A stretch of 64,000 bases of DNA from Branchiostoma floridae (taxonomy: Eukaryota; Chordata; Leptocardii; Amphioxiformes; Branchiostomatidae), in assembly GCF_000003815.2 (NCBI RefSeq), contig NC_049991.1, positions 17,096,776 through 17,160,775 of the forward strand, written 5' to 3'. The notes beneath the pieces were generated by a model that was given only the letters and a program-made list of their open reading frames with translations, did no database searches and had not been told where the DNA came from. The translations under genes were made by a program, and so were the position numbers. Shown here one piece after another: positions 34,456 to 46,116 of the stretch. Numbering within the stretch: the stretch's first letter is position 1; the number at the start of each line of letters is the position of its first letter.

Positions 34456-37400
34456 ATGGATTTTGACGGAGGTTTGGTTGACGGCCGTCTGTCTGCAGCC
34501 AAGGCCAGAAAGAGATACTTCCTAACGACAGCAGACATGGCGGACCTGCACTATACCACTCCCTTCTGGTACGGCATTGGGATGGGAACTCCCATGAAGT
34601 ACTACAGACCTTCTGATCTACAGGAAAAGGTTGGTTGTAGCTCATTTGCACCCTTGGCTACTTCTTATTAGTGTTATGAGTCTGAAGTAAATGAACATTA
34701 GAAATGTGTGATTTTGGTTTCATTGTGAAAAAAAATGTCTGTAACTTCAAAATCGTAAGCAGTAGTTTGAATAACTCACCTAACCTCACCTATCCCTTGA
34801 CCTTCTAGTGGGTCGTTGGGGCACCATGACAATTCGTTGCACCACCCTCCTCCATCTAGCTCTGTATTCCACCACACGCATCGCTTCAGCTAGGCTTAAG
34901 CCAGTCTACTCTCTTTGAATAACTGCTGTATCTTTATTACCAGGATGTTTAACCTTTTTTTAACTTGTTTTGTAAGCACAGGTTTCAGTGTGTATGTAAT
35001 GTATATTCTTTATGATGCCTACTTGGAGATGCAGTAATGTGATGTATATTTTCTCCAATAGGCAGAGCAAAAGTACGGAAAGGACGTCTTTGCAGAAAAG
35101 CTGAAGGAATGGGAGAAACGGGAGAAGAAGAAGCAGCTTGATGCAGAGAAGGTAAAAACTTTTGTAGTTACCCGCTGAAGTTTTTTACTGATCCAGAAGG
35201 AAGACAACGTCAAACTTTTTGGCTTTTGCACAGAACTGCTACTAGTCTAGTGATTGACAAGTCTGCCACATAGGCACGTGTGAAAATTAGCACAAAGAAT
35301 TTCAAAGGAAGATCCAAAGTAAATTTGACATTGACGAAGCAAAGGATACCTGAGTGACAGCTTGCCCTATCTGCCAAACGTCTTGACAGAGTTTCAACAA
35401 TTAACAGAGCTTAAATATTGCAAGAATTTCTAAGCTTTCATAAGATAACAGGATGCATTAGCCCATGAGAAATTTCCGTTGTCTCTCCCAATTGATTTGT
35501 ATTGTCATATTCCTTTTTATTCAGAAAAGGAAGGACGAGCAGGCCCGCCAGAGTAAGAAACAAAAGCTGATGACTACTGTTCCTGAGTGGGGCCGACAGC
35601 AGCTGACTGATGTGGCAAGCGTGGGGGCACTGGCTCAGAAGTGTAGTGCAGAACAACTGCAACAGGTTGGTTTATGGTTAGGAATACATCATGTACTTGC
35701 CTTGAAGTACACAACAACAATAATTCTCAAAGACCAATGATATATACATGCCATGTACTAATAACTAAGCTAAGTACATGTAGCCAAGCAGAAGCACTAA
35801 TGTGAATCTCTGAAACAGAAGTGATAGTACTGAAAACACAACCAACTCCCATGCTACTGGAAAATGTTGCAGTCTTGGATGCAGTGTTTAGGTGTGAACT
35901 ATGGTTATGGTACCCTAATCCTTAATTCTGTGTATACAGTACAGACATTAGTGGCTGTCACTTTTGATACAAAGATTTTTGAATGATGCCTTTTAATTTG
36001 TGACCAAAAGCTTATCTGAATTAGGTTACATTCTTATACATTTATCCTCATCTTTGTGTCCAAGGTGCTGGTGTTTGCTGCGGAGAAGAAGCTTCCTGTG
36101 ATCGAGGCCATAAATGCAGTGAAGGACGAGGCACTGCTTCCCAGGAAGAACTTCAAGGAGCTTCAGCCCAAACTGGCAAAGTTCCTTGATGTGGATGCAG
36201 GTAAGACATGATTGAAAAAAAAAGTAGTTGTTACCTCTGTGAAAAAGGGGTATTGTTTTTGGTTAGTTTGTCTTAGTGTGTCTGTGTAGGTTTCTTCCTG
36301 TTGGCCCCAGTCCAAGTGTGTCCCCAGGCTGAGTTGTAACCAGTGACTGGCAGGATGGAAAGGTTTAGTTGGCAGGCTGGTAGGAAGTGAATGTTGGCAC
36401 ATGGCTAAAAGTCAAGAATCAAGGATTATAGGATGGCATGTAAAAGAGTGGAGCATGCAATGTGTGACATGGCTCTTAGTCTTACTGTATTTATTTTGTA
36501 CAAATGTACAACTCTAAAAATTTTCATGGAGGTATGAGATTATTAATTTCTGGTTAGAATTATCCATTGTTTTCTTACCAGAAATAGTGAAGATTGCAAT
36601 ACAAAGCAAGAAACACACATTTGACTAATTTTAGTAGACATTCTTGAAGCACTGGAAGTTATGCAAGAAGTTTCTGAAACCAGAATAGTATACAAGGTAT
36701 AGTACAGAAACATGTGGGGGTCCCTGTCATAGGACCACCTATGGCCAGTGTTATTGATCTTCCTGTTGTCTCATATTGTGACATCCATATGTGCTTCTAA
36801 CACTTGTTTTCAACTCATAAGATGCAACTCTGAAGAAGAATGCCCAGAAGCTTGCCAGAGCAGAGGCCAGCAAAGCTCGCCAGGCCAAGCTGAACAAGAG
36901 AATCACTGGTGCCTGGGACCTGACTGTCACCAACAAGCAAGCCAAAGTCACTGGGCTAAAAGGTTAGTATCCGACAGATTGTTTCACAGACATTCGAAAT
37001 CTTGGTGCTGCGTGCTGATTAGTTTGTGCCCAAATAAGGAAAAGCTCATTAATATTATAGAAAGACGGCTCAGTACTGAGTCTGAGGTGAGTCAAGGGGT
37101 TTCTACAACACAGATTCATCTTTGCTGTAGGAGAATGCGGACAGATTGTTTTGCAGTAATGGCTTCTCATTTTTGCAACATTCATGATTGTGTTTTTTAT
37201 GTTCCAGTTTTGCCACATATCAACTTTGTCAAGGCTCTCAAAATGAGCTAATACAAATGTCCTTTTCATTCAGCTGTATCACCACAATTGAGCTGACCCT
37301 GGCTCAGGTAGAGGACAAATGGCTTTCTGTCTACATTCTGTGTGTTTATCCGTTCAGTCTCTAGGGATGTTAATGTATATGTTTGAAGACAGACCCCTGC

Positions 37401-38265
37401 ACTGGGAAAAACTTTGGTTACATAGGGCATTATCATCATCATCATTAGCAAAAAATATGATTTATGTGGTGGCTCCAACAAAATATGTCCTGACATCCCA
37501 TCAGTGAAAGTGAACTTTCTTCTATAATACAGGTACACTGGACATCAATGGTGAAAACTGCCAGGGTTACATTGAATTTCCCTGTTACCATGGAAACCTG
37601 GAGTGGTACAACAAGGAGGGTCATGAGGCCAAGTACATGGAGATTTCAACCTGGTGGAAAGTTAACTGGAAAAGGTAAGACATTTCCATGACTCTTCCAT
37701 GGTTTCTAGAATAGTCAATTTATTTGTTTCCTCTTCTGGACATTTTATTATGTGAGCCAGGGATTAAGCAAAATTGAAATACTAGCAACTGATGGGCTGA
37801 CTTAATTACCATAAGTTTAGATAAATTGCAGGTTTAGCCACAGTAAGATAGCTATGGTTTGCCACGGTTCCAAATATGAAGTCTTGTCTTTAATTTACCT
37901 CACCTGAAAACTTTCAGAAGAGGCAAACAGAAATAAAGGCTGGACAACTACTTAACAATTCATTTCAAGCAGAGACTTTGATATGATCTGTGCAAGGTTT
38001 GTGACTTTTAGTTTTAGTATGAAGCTAATTTTTAAAAATGTTCTCCAGAACCTACGGCAAACTGCGTGTGACAGTGAAAAAGGACGAGTCAGGTGATGAC
38101 CTTGTGGAGGGAACCTTCAACGCTGGCTGGCACAGAAGCAGCTGGCCGGCACTCCTTCGCTTCACTGGAGTCAGGAAGGGACCATGCATGGATGGTACAC
38201 AGGGGAACGATGATGACAGTGACAGGGATGACAGTGACGATAGCGACTCTGATGACGAAGTATAG
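34456..38265 (+). CDS. XPA_C-like domain protein, paralogue 1 (346 aa, seven coding exons)
   Basis: Coding exons: 34456-34629, 35062-35151, 35525-35665, 36065-36200, 36822-36962, 37533-37674, 38049-38265; all GT-AG, phases close, 346 residues. Residues about 10-90 (ARKRYFLTTADMADL, GTPMKYYRPSDLQEKAEQ, EKREKKKQ) resemble the DNA-binding C-terminal domain of XPA (EYLLKDCDL, WGDMKLYLKLQ, REK-KQ), but XPA's Cys4 zinc finger is absent. Next come a helical region with PEWGRQQLTD and ALAQKC, then a beta-rich region with regularly spaced Trp and Gly (ITGAWDLTV, ISTWWKVNWKR, LVEGTFNAGW, LLRFTGVRKG) that I do not recognise, then an Asp/Ser acidic tail. A nuclear DNA-binding or repair-related role is inferred from the XPA_C-like part and the E2F promoter; function is not established. 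Confidence 0.8.
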
Positions 38266-38730
38266 GAAAAGATCTAGGTTACGGGAGCCATGTAGTACTT
38301 GTCCCATATATGAAATGTTTTGTGGATCTGATTTATGCATAGTTGTGTCTCACTTCCATTAACTGCTGCGCTTCACCGGAATCAGGAAGGGCCCATGCAT
38401 GGATGGCACTCAGGAAACTATGAAGACAGAGATGACAGTGACACTGATGACAAAGTTTGAGAACTAGGTTACAGGAGCCATGTAGTACTTGTCCCGTATA
38501 TGAAATGTTTTGTGGATCTGATTTATGCATAGTTGTGTCTCACTTCCATTAACTCTTGCGCTTCACCAGAGCCAGGAAGGGCCCATGCATGGATGGCACT
38601 CAGGGAACGATGAAGACAGAGATGACAGTGGCTCTGATGACAAAGTTTAAGATCTAAGTCACAGGAGCCATGTAGTACATGCCCCACTCATGATGAGACT
38701 ACAACTTACTGTTGAGAATATTGTACTCTC
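38157..38730 (+). repeat. Tandem triplication of the last exon and 3' UTR of paralogue 1
   Basis: Three successive units of about 190-210 bases start at about 38157, 38369 and 38559. Each begins with GCTTCAC(T/C)GGAxTCAGGAAG, continues with CCATGCATGGATGG and a GATGACAGTGAC acidic-tail segment, and ends with AGCCATGTAGTAC. Unit 1 contains the genuine stop at 38263-38265. Units 2 and 3 follow in what should be 3' UTR. Units 2 and 3 are the most alike, so the expansion was stepwise. Confidence 0.85.
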
Positions 38731-40059
38731 CAAGCAGAAGTTTGGCTCTGGATGTTTTTATGTGTTTTATTAAGATCAAGAGTCAGGGTTTGTCCGAAGT
38801 TGAAGCATAAAGAGTCATACCTCTATTTTGTGGCTCTCAGTCTGTAAGATGCAATGTGATGTCCATTTGTATAAATGGGAGATGCACATGCTCCCATTGC
38901 TATCTAGCCTGCTACTATTTTGTCGTGTATAAAGATACATTGGAAGTTCCTGATAAACTAGCATGTTCTCACAATACTTACGGACACAATATCTTTTACT
39001 CTTTTAGCACAGTACCTTTTACTCTTTTAGCTTATTTTTCTGAAGTATGGTATGTACCTGTATGTCAAGTATGCACTGTTTGACATGGTATACAACATGT
39101 GTATTGTAAATTATGTTTCTTATAACTCTTAATCTTTTGTAGATGTGGTTTTACTAACTTTTACTAGTTTCTTGGGTTGTTTTATTTCCAAGAATGGTAA
39201 ACAACTGTTATCTTTAATGCCATATGCATGCATATATATATAAATAACTGACACTGTTGTTACAGTATGAGTCTTATGATAGACATGTTGCAAATTTTAT
39301 TTTTCTACACCAAGGCAGTTAAACCTCCTTGTCTACACTATGTTCACTTTTCAAACATTTTGTTGCAATGAAAAGTTTTTATATTGAATATTCCGAATCC
39401 ATCTGTCTTGTTTTTATATCCAGATAGCTGTTTCTAGTTTCTAAAGATAGTTTGTAAAGTTATATCATGAGGTTTTATCCAGCTAGCCAGGTAGTATGGA
39501 ACACAGGAACAGTAACAATAGTTACAATTCTGAACCACTCCTGTGTAATTGGAATGTACGCACGTAAACGGCCTGCAACCAAATGAAAATGGATCTCTTC
39601 TAAGATAGGAGAAAATCTCTAACCTATACATGATGTATAAAATTACTACCCTGATACCAACTATGAACTATATAGCACCAGCCTACAAAAGGCCGAGTTG
39701 TCCTGATATCTCACTGCCCAGCACTCTATGGAGCTCCTATCATAAATGTGATGGTTCCCATATTCTCTATAAACCTGTTTAAGTCTCTTCTAAACCTGCC
39801 ACAGCCCTAGTTTGTACTAACACAAAGTGTCTTGGTTCTATTGAACTCCTGTACTGCTGGAAGTGTGATCCTGTAAGGGCTATGAATGGTTAACATATTC
39901 TCTGAAGGAAGCTGCAGCCTTCTTTTCTCCTGCTGATGCCTTAGTATAAAAAAGTATGGTCCGTTCTCAGCTCCATGGAGTTCCTCTGCAGCTCGTGTGA
40001 TACAGTTAGGTTATGGTCCACGATCTTAATTTCTAACTGTACAATGAGCTTCAGCCACT
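38731..40059. other. 3' regions of paralogue 1 and MED18 (convergent), no further gene
   Basis: The stretch lies between the stop codon of a plus-strand gene and the stop codon of a minus-strand gene, so it must hold both 3' UTRs. A lone CTCCAAGCAGAAGTTTGGCT terminus of the MITE superfamily lies at 38728. Several ATATATA runs occur near 39230. No other coding region is supported. Confidence 0.5.
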
Positions 40060-41279
40060 CTATACTTGCTGTAGCCTCCTATGGTCCACCTTTTCCAACT
40101 GTACGATTGGCTTCAGCTGCTCGGCAAACAGCTTCATGGTGTCAGCGACCTCGTCCTGCCCAGACGGGGACACCACACTGAGCTCCACCAGGTGGGACAG
40201 GGACAGGGGCTCGAGGTTCTCCGTGTTTCCTGGAACCGTCACGCGGAAGATTTTAGAGACGGTGACTTTGATGCAGCCTTTGGTGAAGAGGTATCCCTTC
40301 ACCACACACTCGTGGTCCAGCCTGAAGCCCATGTCCGTGAGGAAGGTCGTGACGTTGTCCGACGTCGCCACGTCAATGCACGTCCGCACCAGGGTGCTGC
40401 GGCTTTTATCACCTGATTTATAAGATTGACAAAATAAGAAAATATATAATGTTTATAGAGGCAACCCTTCATATTGAACTTCACTGTAGCCTAGTGTAGG
40501 ACTTACCAATGTGATTTCATCATACTTGGTCAATGCCAGAATAGCTACTTCTATCATTGTAGGAAAAAACACTGTTATGCTTGTCATCACACCTCTAACC
40601 GCATTTCAATTCAAGTAGAATCATAATATCAACAAGACAAATATAAGTGGGAGTCCTGCTGCAGTATCATGAAAAGTTGCCAGGTGCCAGATAATACTAG
40701 TACCAACCAACGTGCCAAATATCATAAAGAACCCATCCACAACATCTTGGAACACAAACACACATAACCTTCTTGGCGAAAGCAAAGAGGTTTTTCACTC
40801 CTGAAGGCTTGACGAAAAGTATCAAAGACACGAGAACGTTTGCCATGCAGGATCTAGGACTAAATATTCCAAACACGCATATGCAAAGTACCTGAGTGCA
40901 AGCACCAGCGAGGACAACAAACCAAAGAGCACCAAGCAGCATAGCACCAAGAAACCATGTCTAGCGGTGAAGTAGACGTTAAACAAGGACAACAACAACA
41001 ACATCAAAGAGAATCACCTATCCCGGCTTCCGCCGTGCCGACATATCTGAGCTGCCAGGGCAGTGAGTCCGGCTGGTCCAGCGCCCGTCTGGCCCGGAGC
41101 ATCACGGGCGGAGTCTGGCTCCCCCGGAGGATGTACACCATCTCCTGGTCCACAAACGCCTCCGGTCCGGTGTCCACGTTATCGGACAGGCCTCGGAGTC
41201 TGTGGAGGAGCGTTTCACATGAGGAGTCCAGCACACTGCCCTGGAGAAGGTACTCCTGCATACTGACGCCTCCGGACAT
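40060..41279 (-). CDS. MED18: Mediator complex subunit 18
   Basis: Two coding exons, 41279-41018 and 40412-40060, joined GT-AG in phase 1, give 204 residues (human MED18 has 208). The match to human MED18 is continuous: MQEYLLQGSVLDSS (human MEYLLQGSVLDHS), LLHRLRGLSDN, VMLRARRALD, PWQLRYVG, GDKSRSTLVRTCIDVATSDN (human GDKNRHALVRNCVDIATSEN), DMGFRLDHE, KIFRVTVPGNTE, LSHLVELSVVSPSGQDEV and FAEQLKPIVQLEKVD. MED18 forms part of the Mediator head module and links to RNA polymerase II. I chose the ATG at 41279 because homology starts just after it; an in-frame ATG at 41351 would add 24 residues with no family support. It is head-to-head with XPA-like paralogue 2. Confidence 0.95.
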
Positions 41280-41345
41280 GGTGTGGCCTTCACTATGTCC
41301 TTTTGAATGAAACTGTGGGTAAACTGGAAGTCCGTAGCACCGTTT

Positions 41346-42021
41346 CGTCAAGTTTTAGCGCCTTTGACGGAGTTTGACAGGGCCTAAAATAAGGAAAAGG
41401 AGATGAATCAGGCTGGTGGCCACTGGAACATTGTTTCTTGGGGTCATACACCTGAAAGTTCATTGGACGAAACCACTCTACGAAGGCTGGCTCAGATGCA
41501 TCGAATAAAGACAAAAATGCACCATTCCATTGTTATTGTGTCGATTGCTATTGTATCTTGATATTTTTGGATTTGATCTAATAATACTTGATTGTATTTT
41601 AGGTTACGGGTAATACACATTCCAATACAGAATAATCCCCCCACTGAATGCAGTGTACTATGCCGACCGACGGGGCGGATGAATTTATCACAGCTGTAAT
41701 AAGGTAGGTCATTTGAATAAAGAAAGTAGTTTACTTGGACTTATATTCAGTAAAATGGCACCGCCACTGTTAGCTTCAAAATAATATAACAGCTCATAAA
41801 AATACTCCAATAATGTAGATAGTTGACATATTGTAGTTTTCGTTCTTATCCCGAAGAGCTTAGAATTTCTCCTTCTAAATTTGGCGGATGTTTCCGGAGT
41901 CCAGAAGTAGCTGTGATGAGGCACATTTCGCGCCAAACTTTGAGGTGTTTGACAGCAGACGGACGATCGCTGATCACTGAGAGGGAAGGCCGCTGAAAAG
42001 CCCAAAGAACGGTTTGTCAAG
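41346..42021 (+). promoter_or_regulatory. Divergent promoter between MED18 and XPA-like paralogue 2 (E2F-type site at 41926-41937)
   Basis: The left part (41346-41520) is the minus-strand leader block with TTCATTGGACGAAACCACTC. The right part carries GGCGGATG, AAGTAGCTGTGATGAGGCAC, then TTTCGCGCCAAA at 41926-41937. A noncoding exon ends at GGTTTGTCAAG/GTACAG (42021/42022). The whole module is repeated at 50793-51470, and in a more diverged form between ACSM and paralogue 1. Confidence 0.75.
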
Positions 42022-42719
42022 GTACAGTAACAACATTTGTTTTTTAATAATTGCTGTAGGTATAACAAAAAGAAGGATATTTCGTTGGGCCGACGTAAAT
42101 ATGTGATTTGTGCATAGTACGGCCGGCCCTTGAGTTGGCTCAAAGTTTGGACTGTTTTGTGTTGAACTTGAAAATCCTACTACTAACGTTACTTGCATGG
42201 CGATCTCTTGAAACGTTTGACAGATATCTTTTTGTTTCATTCAACCAGAAAAAAAATGTGAGAAAAAGGAGAAGCTGTTGTTTTTCCTGTGCGATCACAG
42301 GAAGTTGAGACACCCAAGGGATTCTCTGAGGTCGTGCTCATGAGCTAACGCAAAACACCTGCGTTGTTATGCACCGGAGTTTTGGTACATGAAGTAAAGT
42401 TCTTCTTCCGGTAATGTCCAACTGCCGAGTCGGCAATGGTTCAGCAAAAGTTTTTCTTCTTTACAAATTGCTGTTGTACCTGCCTAAACCAGACGCAAAA
42501 CAGGCTGAGATTAAAGAAACATCTGTGCCGAATTTCTGGACTGTCATGTAGGTGTGAATTTTGATGGTAAAATGGGACACTGCCATAAAAGTTGTGAAAT
42601 GGCGCATACGTTTTGAGCCTTCCATTGTAAAAGAAAAAGTGTTAATTACTAAATTATGCGAAAAAAATCCTTACAAAAGTAGTTTTTGCACCACGGTTAG
42701 CTTCTCCATAGGTTGCTCT

Positions 42720-42911
42720 TAGTCTCTACCAGACTCCGGATCGCTGGAAAAATCGCAGAATTGGAACAAATCAGAGGAGTAAGCCGGCCAGAGGATTATA
42801 ACCGCCAGGGAACAGCACGCGATCCTGGGATCGCGAGCTGTTCCCTGGCCGGTTATATTCCTCTCTATTTGTTCCATTTCTACGATTTTCCAGCGAGTCT
42901 GGTAGAGACTA
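42720..42911. mobile_element. MITE, family B, copy with perfect 9-bp target duplication
   Basis: Ends TAGTCTCTACCAGACTC and GAGTCTGGTAGAGACTA are perfect inverted repeats, and the arms continue inward as a long fold-back (AACAAATCAGAGGAGTAAGC, then CCAGGGAACAGC against GCTGTTCCCTGG). GGTTGCTCT flanks both sides (42711-42719 and 42912-42920), a perfect 9-bp target duplication. First intron of paralogue 2. Confidence 0.95.
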
Positions 42912-43241
42912 GGTTGCTCTCGCATAGAATCCAAATTTTTCTTTCTTTGATCCGGCAAGTTGTTATTTTTGATATCCTTGAGTCGATTATTTCCCTAGAT
43001 GTGGTCACTTGCACCAAGGACGTTGATAGAACCTTCTTGCTTGCAACAAGGTCCTTGCTTGCAGTTGATACTTTTTTTGTTGTTGCAAATTTTAAAGCCT
43101 CCTTAGTAGGTTAATAGTTTGGCTATTTTTCTTCTGATGGCATAATCAGATAATGAAAATTTTCAGTTCTATTGTGCTCAGCTTCTAATAGTATTACATT
43201 TACACTTTGTTTTGTTGTTATCAGACTTTGTGGAACTTGTG

Positions 43242-45892
43242 TACTCTCCAAGCAGAGGTTAGGCTCCGGCTGTTTTTTAACGTTTTTTTAGTCGTTTTTA
43301 TCGGGCTTTCTATTTTTTCATTTGACACAGCAATATAAAATTAAACTAGAAAGGCCGGCATTTGCTTAGGAGCAAATTCAGCTATTTTCACTCCGCTCTC
43401 CCCCTTTATGCAAACATGGACTGTTCCAAAATTGAATTTGAAAAAAATAAATCCCATGTGAGAATGACCTGGAACTACGTTGCTACTATACTATTTTTAT
43501 TATGTATACGGTAATCCAATTTTTATTTCTTGATAACAACACGCACACAACATGCTAGTGTTTCACACATTAAAGCAAAGAAGGCACCGTTTTACTTCAA
43601 GAAAAAAGGTTTTATTTCACAAACGGAAATTGTGTTGTATTTTTTCTACAGATGCGTTAACACGTTATGTGACCCTAAACGTTAGTATTACGTACCCACA
43701 GCAGACAATAGCGTGGTTATGATTAAAGTTTTCCTGCTTATTTACACAAGGCAAGGGCAATTACTGCACTTATTCAAGGTTGTCACAAGCATAACTAATC
43801 TTCATACAAGCAGACCGGTACCTCTCCAAACAAACTTCACTACACTTTTAACTCTTTACCAAGATATGCTTATTAGCCGTTTTTAGCAAAGTGCATTTTT
43901 TTTTAAATCCAATTGGATATCATGGCTGAACTGCAATGACATTATCAGTACAAATACATATTAAGTTATGCACATTGTATTCAGACAAAAAGGATCACAT
44001 TCCGTTTTTATACCTAGAGTTAATCAGGTAATACATTATATTGATGAACAAAGATTATTAGCCACTGTATGTTTGCACGAAGTCTGTTTCATATATCTAA
44101 ATGTTTTGTATGCTTTTTGTCTAAAAGGACTCAGCAATTGCAGTAATTATACGTCTGTTATAACCTTAAAGTTCCATTTATTTTTCACATAAACTAACAG
44201 ATCTCGAGAACCTTATTATGCGCGGCACTGCGCACGTGATCCACTAAGTAGTACGAAGTCTTTGCTGATTGGCTACCGAGACAATTCAATTAGCAGACCG
44301 TGAACCCGCCGCACCTGCCAGCTGCGTGTTCAAGGACCCTTTTGTCGGCTTTGTTTACCACAAATGGTGAAACGTAGGAACGTGTTGAGCGCCGCTGAGA
44401 ATACTGTAGTTGCAAGTTAGGAATTTACGTGTTTGCAAGCAAAAGTCAGTGAGAAACAACAGCAGTTCCGTGATAAACGGAACCTTCTCAAAAATAATAA
44501 TTCAACGCTAATACATATGTCATTATTTTTTTTATGTGATCATGTGTACATGTGGCAGCAAGGCGACCCGCGCGGCGGTTGATTAGCCACTACCAGACTT
44601 CCGCCTGGTTGAATAGAGGACTTTTGCCAAGTTCAAGGAATAAAAGCCTAGTATATAACCTTCTTGGTTGGAGTTAATTGGCCTATAAGTGTTGGCCGGC
44701 CTGGCAAATTGCAAGTCGCAAACTATAGTCCTCGGCCATGTAACGTTAACTTATCTGGCGTGTTTTCTGTCTTTTCCTGACCAATTTCTTCTATTTTTTT
44801 GACGCGGAGCGGCTTTTAATTGTGGACAGTGTAACAGCGGGGCTCAAGCACCGCCAAATCGACCATGCCAAACAGCTCTGAGCTTTAGGCGTTGTGGTTT
44901 TCGCATTGGGATTGCGATATTTTTTCTCTCTGTTGTTGATGACTTGTTCTGTGGTGAATCCTGCACTTGAAATGAATCCTCTGGCTGGCCGACTCTCCTA
45001 GCATACTATTGGCTCTATTTGTCCACTTTCTACAATTAGACCACCGATCCGTGGAGCCTGGTAGAGGCTTCACTTGACCGAGGATGGCATCCTGTCTAAA
45101 ATGTGCCTACGTATCTTGTGCTTGCGTCGAGGTTTGTGACAATAAATTTGATTTGAATTGGTGACAATAGCACTGAGAACAATGCCCTCACACCGTGTCA
45201 TTATTCGTCGTTCATGAATTTGATAACAGCAGATATTCCAACAACACCCGCATTCGCCGGATGACGTTTGCGACGCGTGTTCATGAATATTAATTAGAGC
45301 AAGCAGGGGTGCACGGCCGCCACCTGGTCATACCACAGGGAAGGTGATTACGTCATTTACCATATATGGTGAGACGCTCAGAGGCGGTGAAGACGAAAAC
45401 GCAGACGAAAAACCCCGCCAAATTGGCTTATAAATCATTTTTAAGTGATTTTGTGCCAAAAATGATAACAGGGTTCTTTTAGAAAATATCTCATGCACTA
45501 TCATACCAAATTTCGGGTCCCTTGGGTTTAATAACTGGGCACGGGAGGCACAATTATACAGTTCGGTCAAAACACCACCTAAAAACATCCATAAAGTCAT
45601 TTTTAAAGTATCTATCAAAAAACCGAAAAAAACGTCTGAGGGTATTGACCCAAGGTACACTTGTGCCAAATTTCAGGTCATTCGGGCTAAGAACGACGGA
45701 GAGGAAACACTTTAAAGGTCGTGACAGGAGAAAGAAAGAAAGAAAGAAAGAAGAAACGGTACGAAAACAATATTTTCACTCGAAGCGTACCTTCGGTACG
45801 CGGAGTGAAAATAAAAATAGAAAGCCGGATAAAAACGACTAAAAAAAAAACGAAAAAAAAACAGCCGGAGCCTAACCTCTGCTTGGAGAGTA
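43242..45892. mobile_element. 2.65-kb non-autonomous element with CTCCAAGCAGAGGTT termini (Mutator-like)
   Basis: The left end (TACTCTCCAAGCAGAGGTTA, then GGCTCCGGCTGTTTTTT, then AGTCGTTTTTATCGGGCTTT) returns inverted at 45815-45892, giving terminal inverted repeats of roughly 75 bases. GAACTTGTG precedes it (43233-43241) and GAACTCGTG follows it (45893-45901), a 9-bp target duplication with one difference. No transposase-like open frame is visible inside. The interior includes a family B fragment at about 44985-45070, AT-rich sequence and a GAAA tract near 45726. It enlarges the first intron of paralogue 2. Confidence 0.8.
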
Positions 45893-45901
45893 GAACTCGT
45901 G

Positions 45902-46018
45902 TACTCTTTTATGATGGCCGCTAGACAGCAAGATGAAAGCCCGATGAAAACTACTACAAAAAGTGGAAAAAACAAAACAGCCAGAGGTCAGAGCCTAACC
46001 TCTGCTTGGAGAGTATAT
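45902..46018. mobile_element. Fragment with the same right terminus as the 2.65-kb element
   Basis: It ends with GAGCCTAACCTCTGCTTGGA then GAGTA, in the same orientation as the right end of the neighbouring element. The preceding AAAGCCCGATGAAAACTACT is a diverged form of the same arm. It directly abuts the target duplication of the 2.65-kb element, suggesting nested insertion near an older copy. Confidence 0.6.
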
Positions 46019-46116
46019 TGGGTATTTTAAGCCTAGATTTCACCTCAGAAAAATATTAACTCCACCAAGTTTGATTATCATATATGTTTCAGGAGGTAGA
46101 CCCATATCATCCGACC

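Noticed and set aside
36748-37251. A 167-codon plus-strand frame across an exon of paralogue 1
   Set aside because: It reads the exon at 36822-36962 out of frame and continues into intron; the other frame matches the paralogues.
41293-41514. A minus-strand frame upstream of MED18 containing EWFRPMNFQVYDP, with related readings in the other two promoter modules
   Set aside because: The peptide similarity is explained by shared promoter DNA; the other two copies hit stops within 5 to 15 codons, so a conserved protein is not supported.
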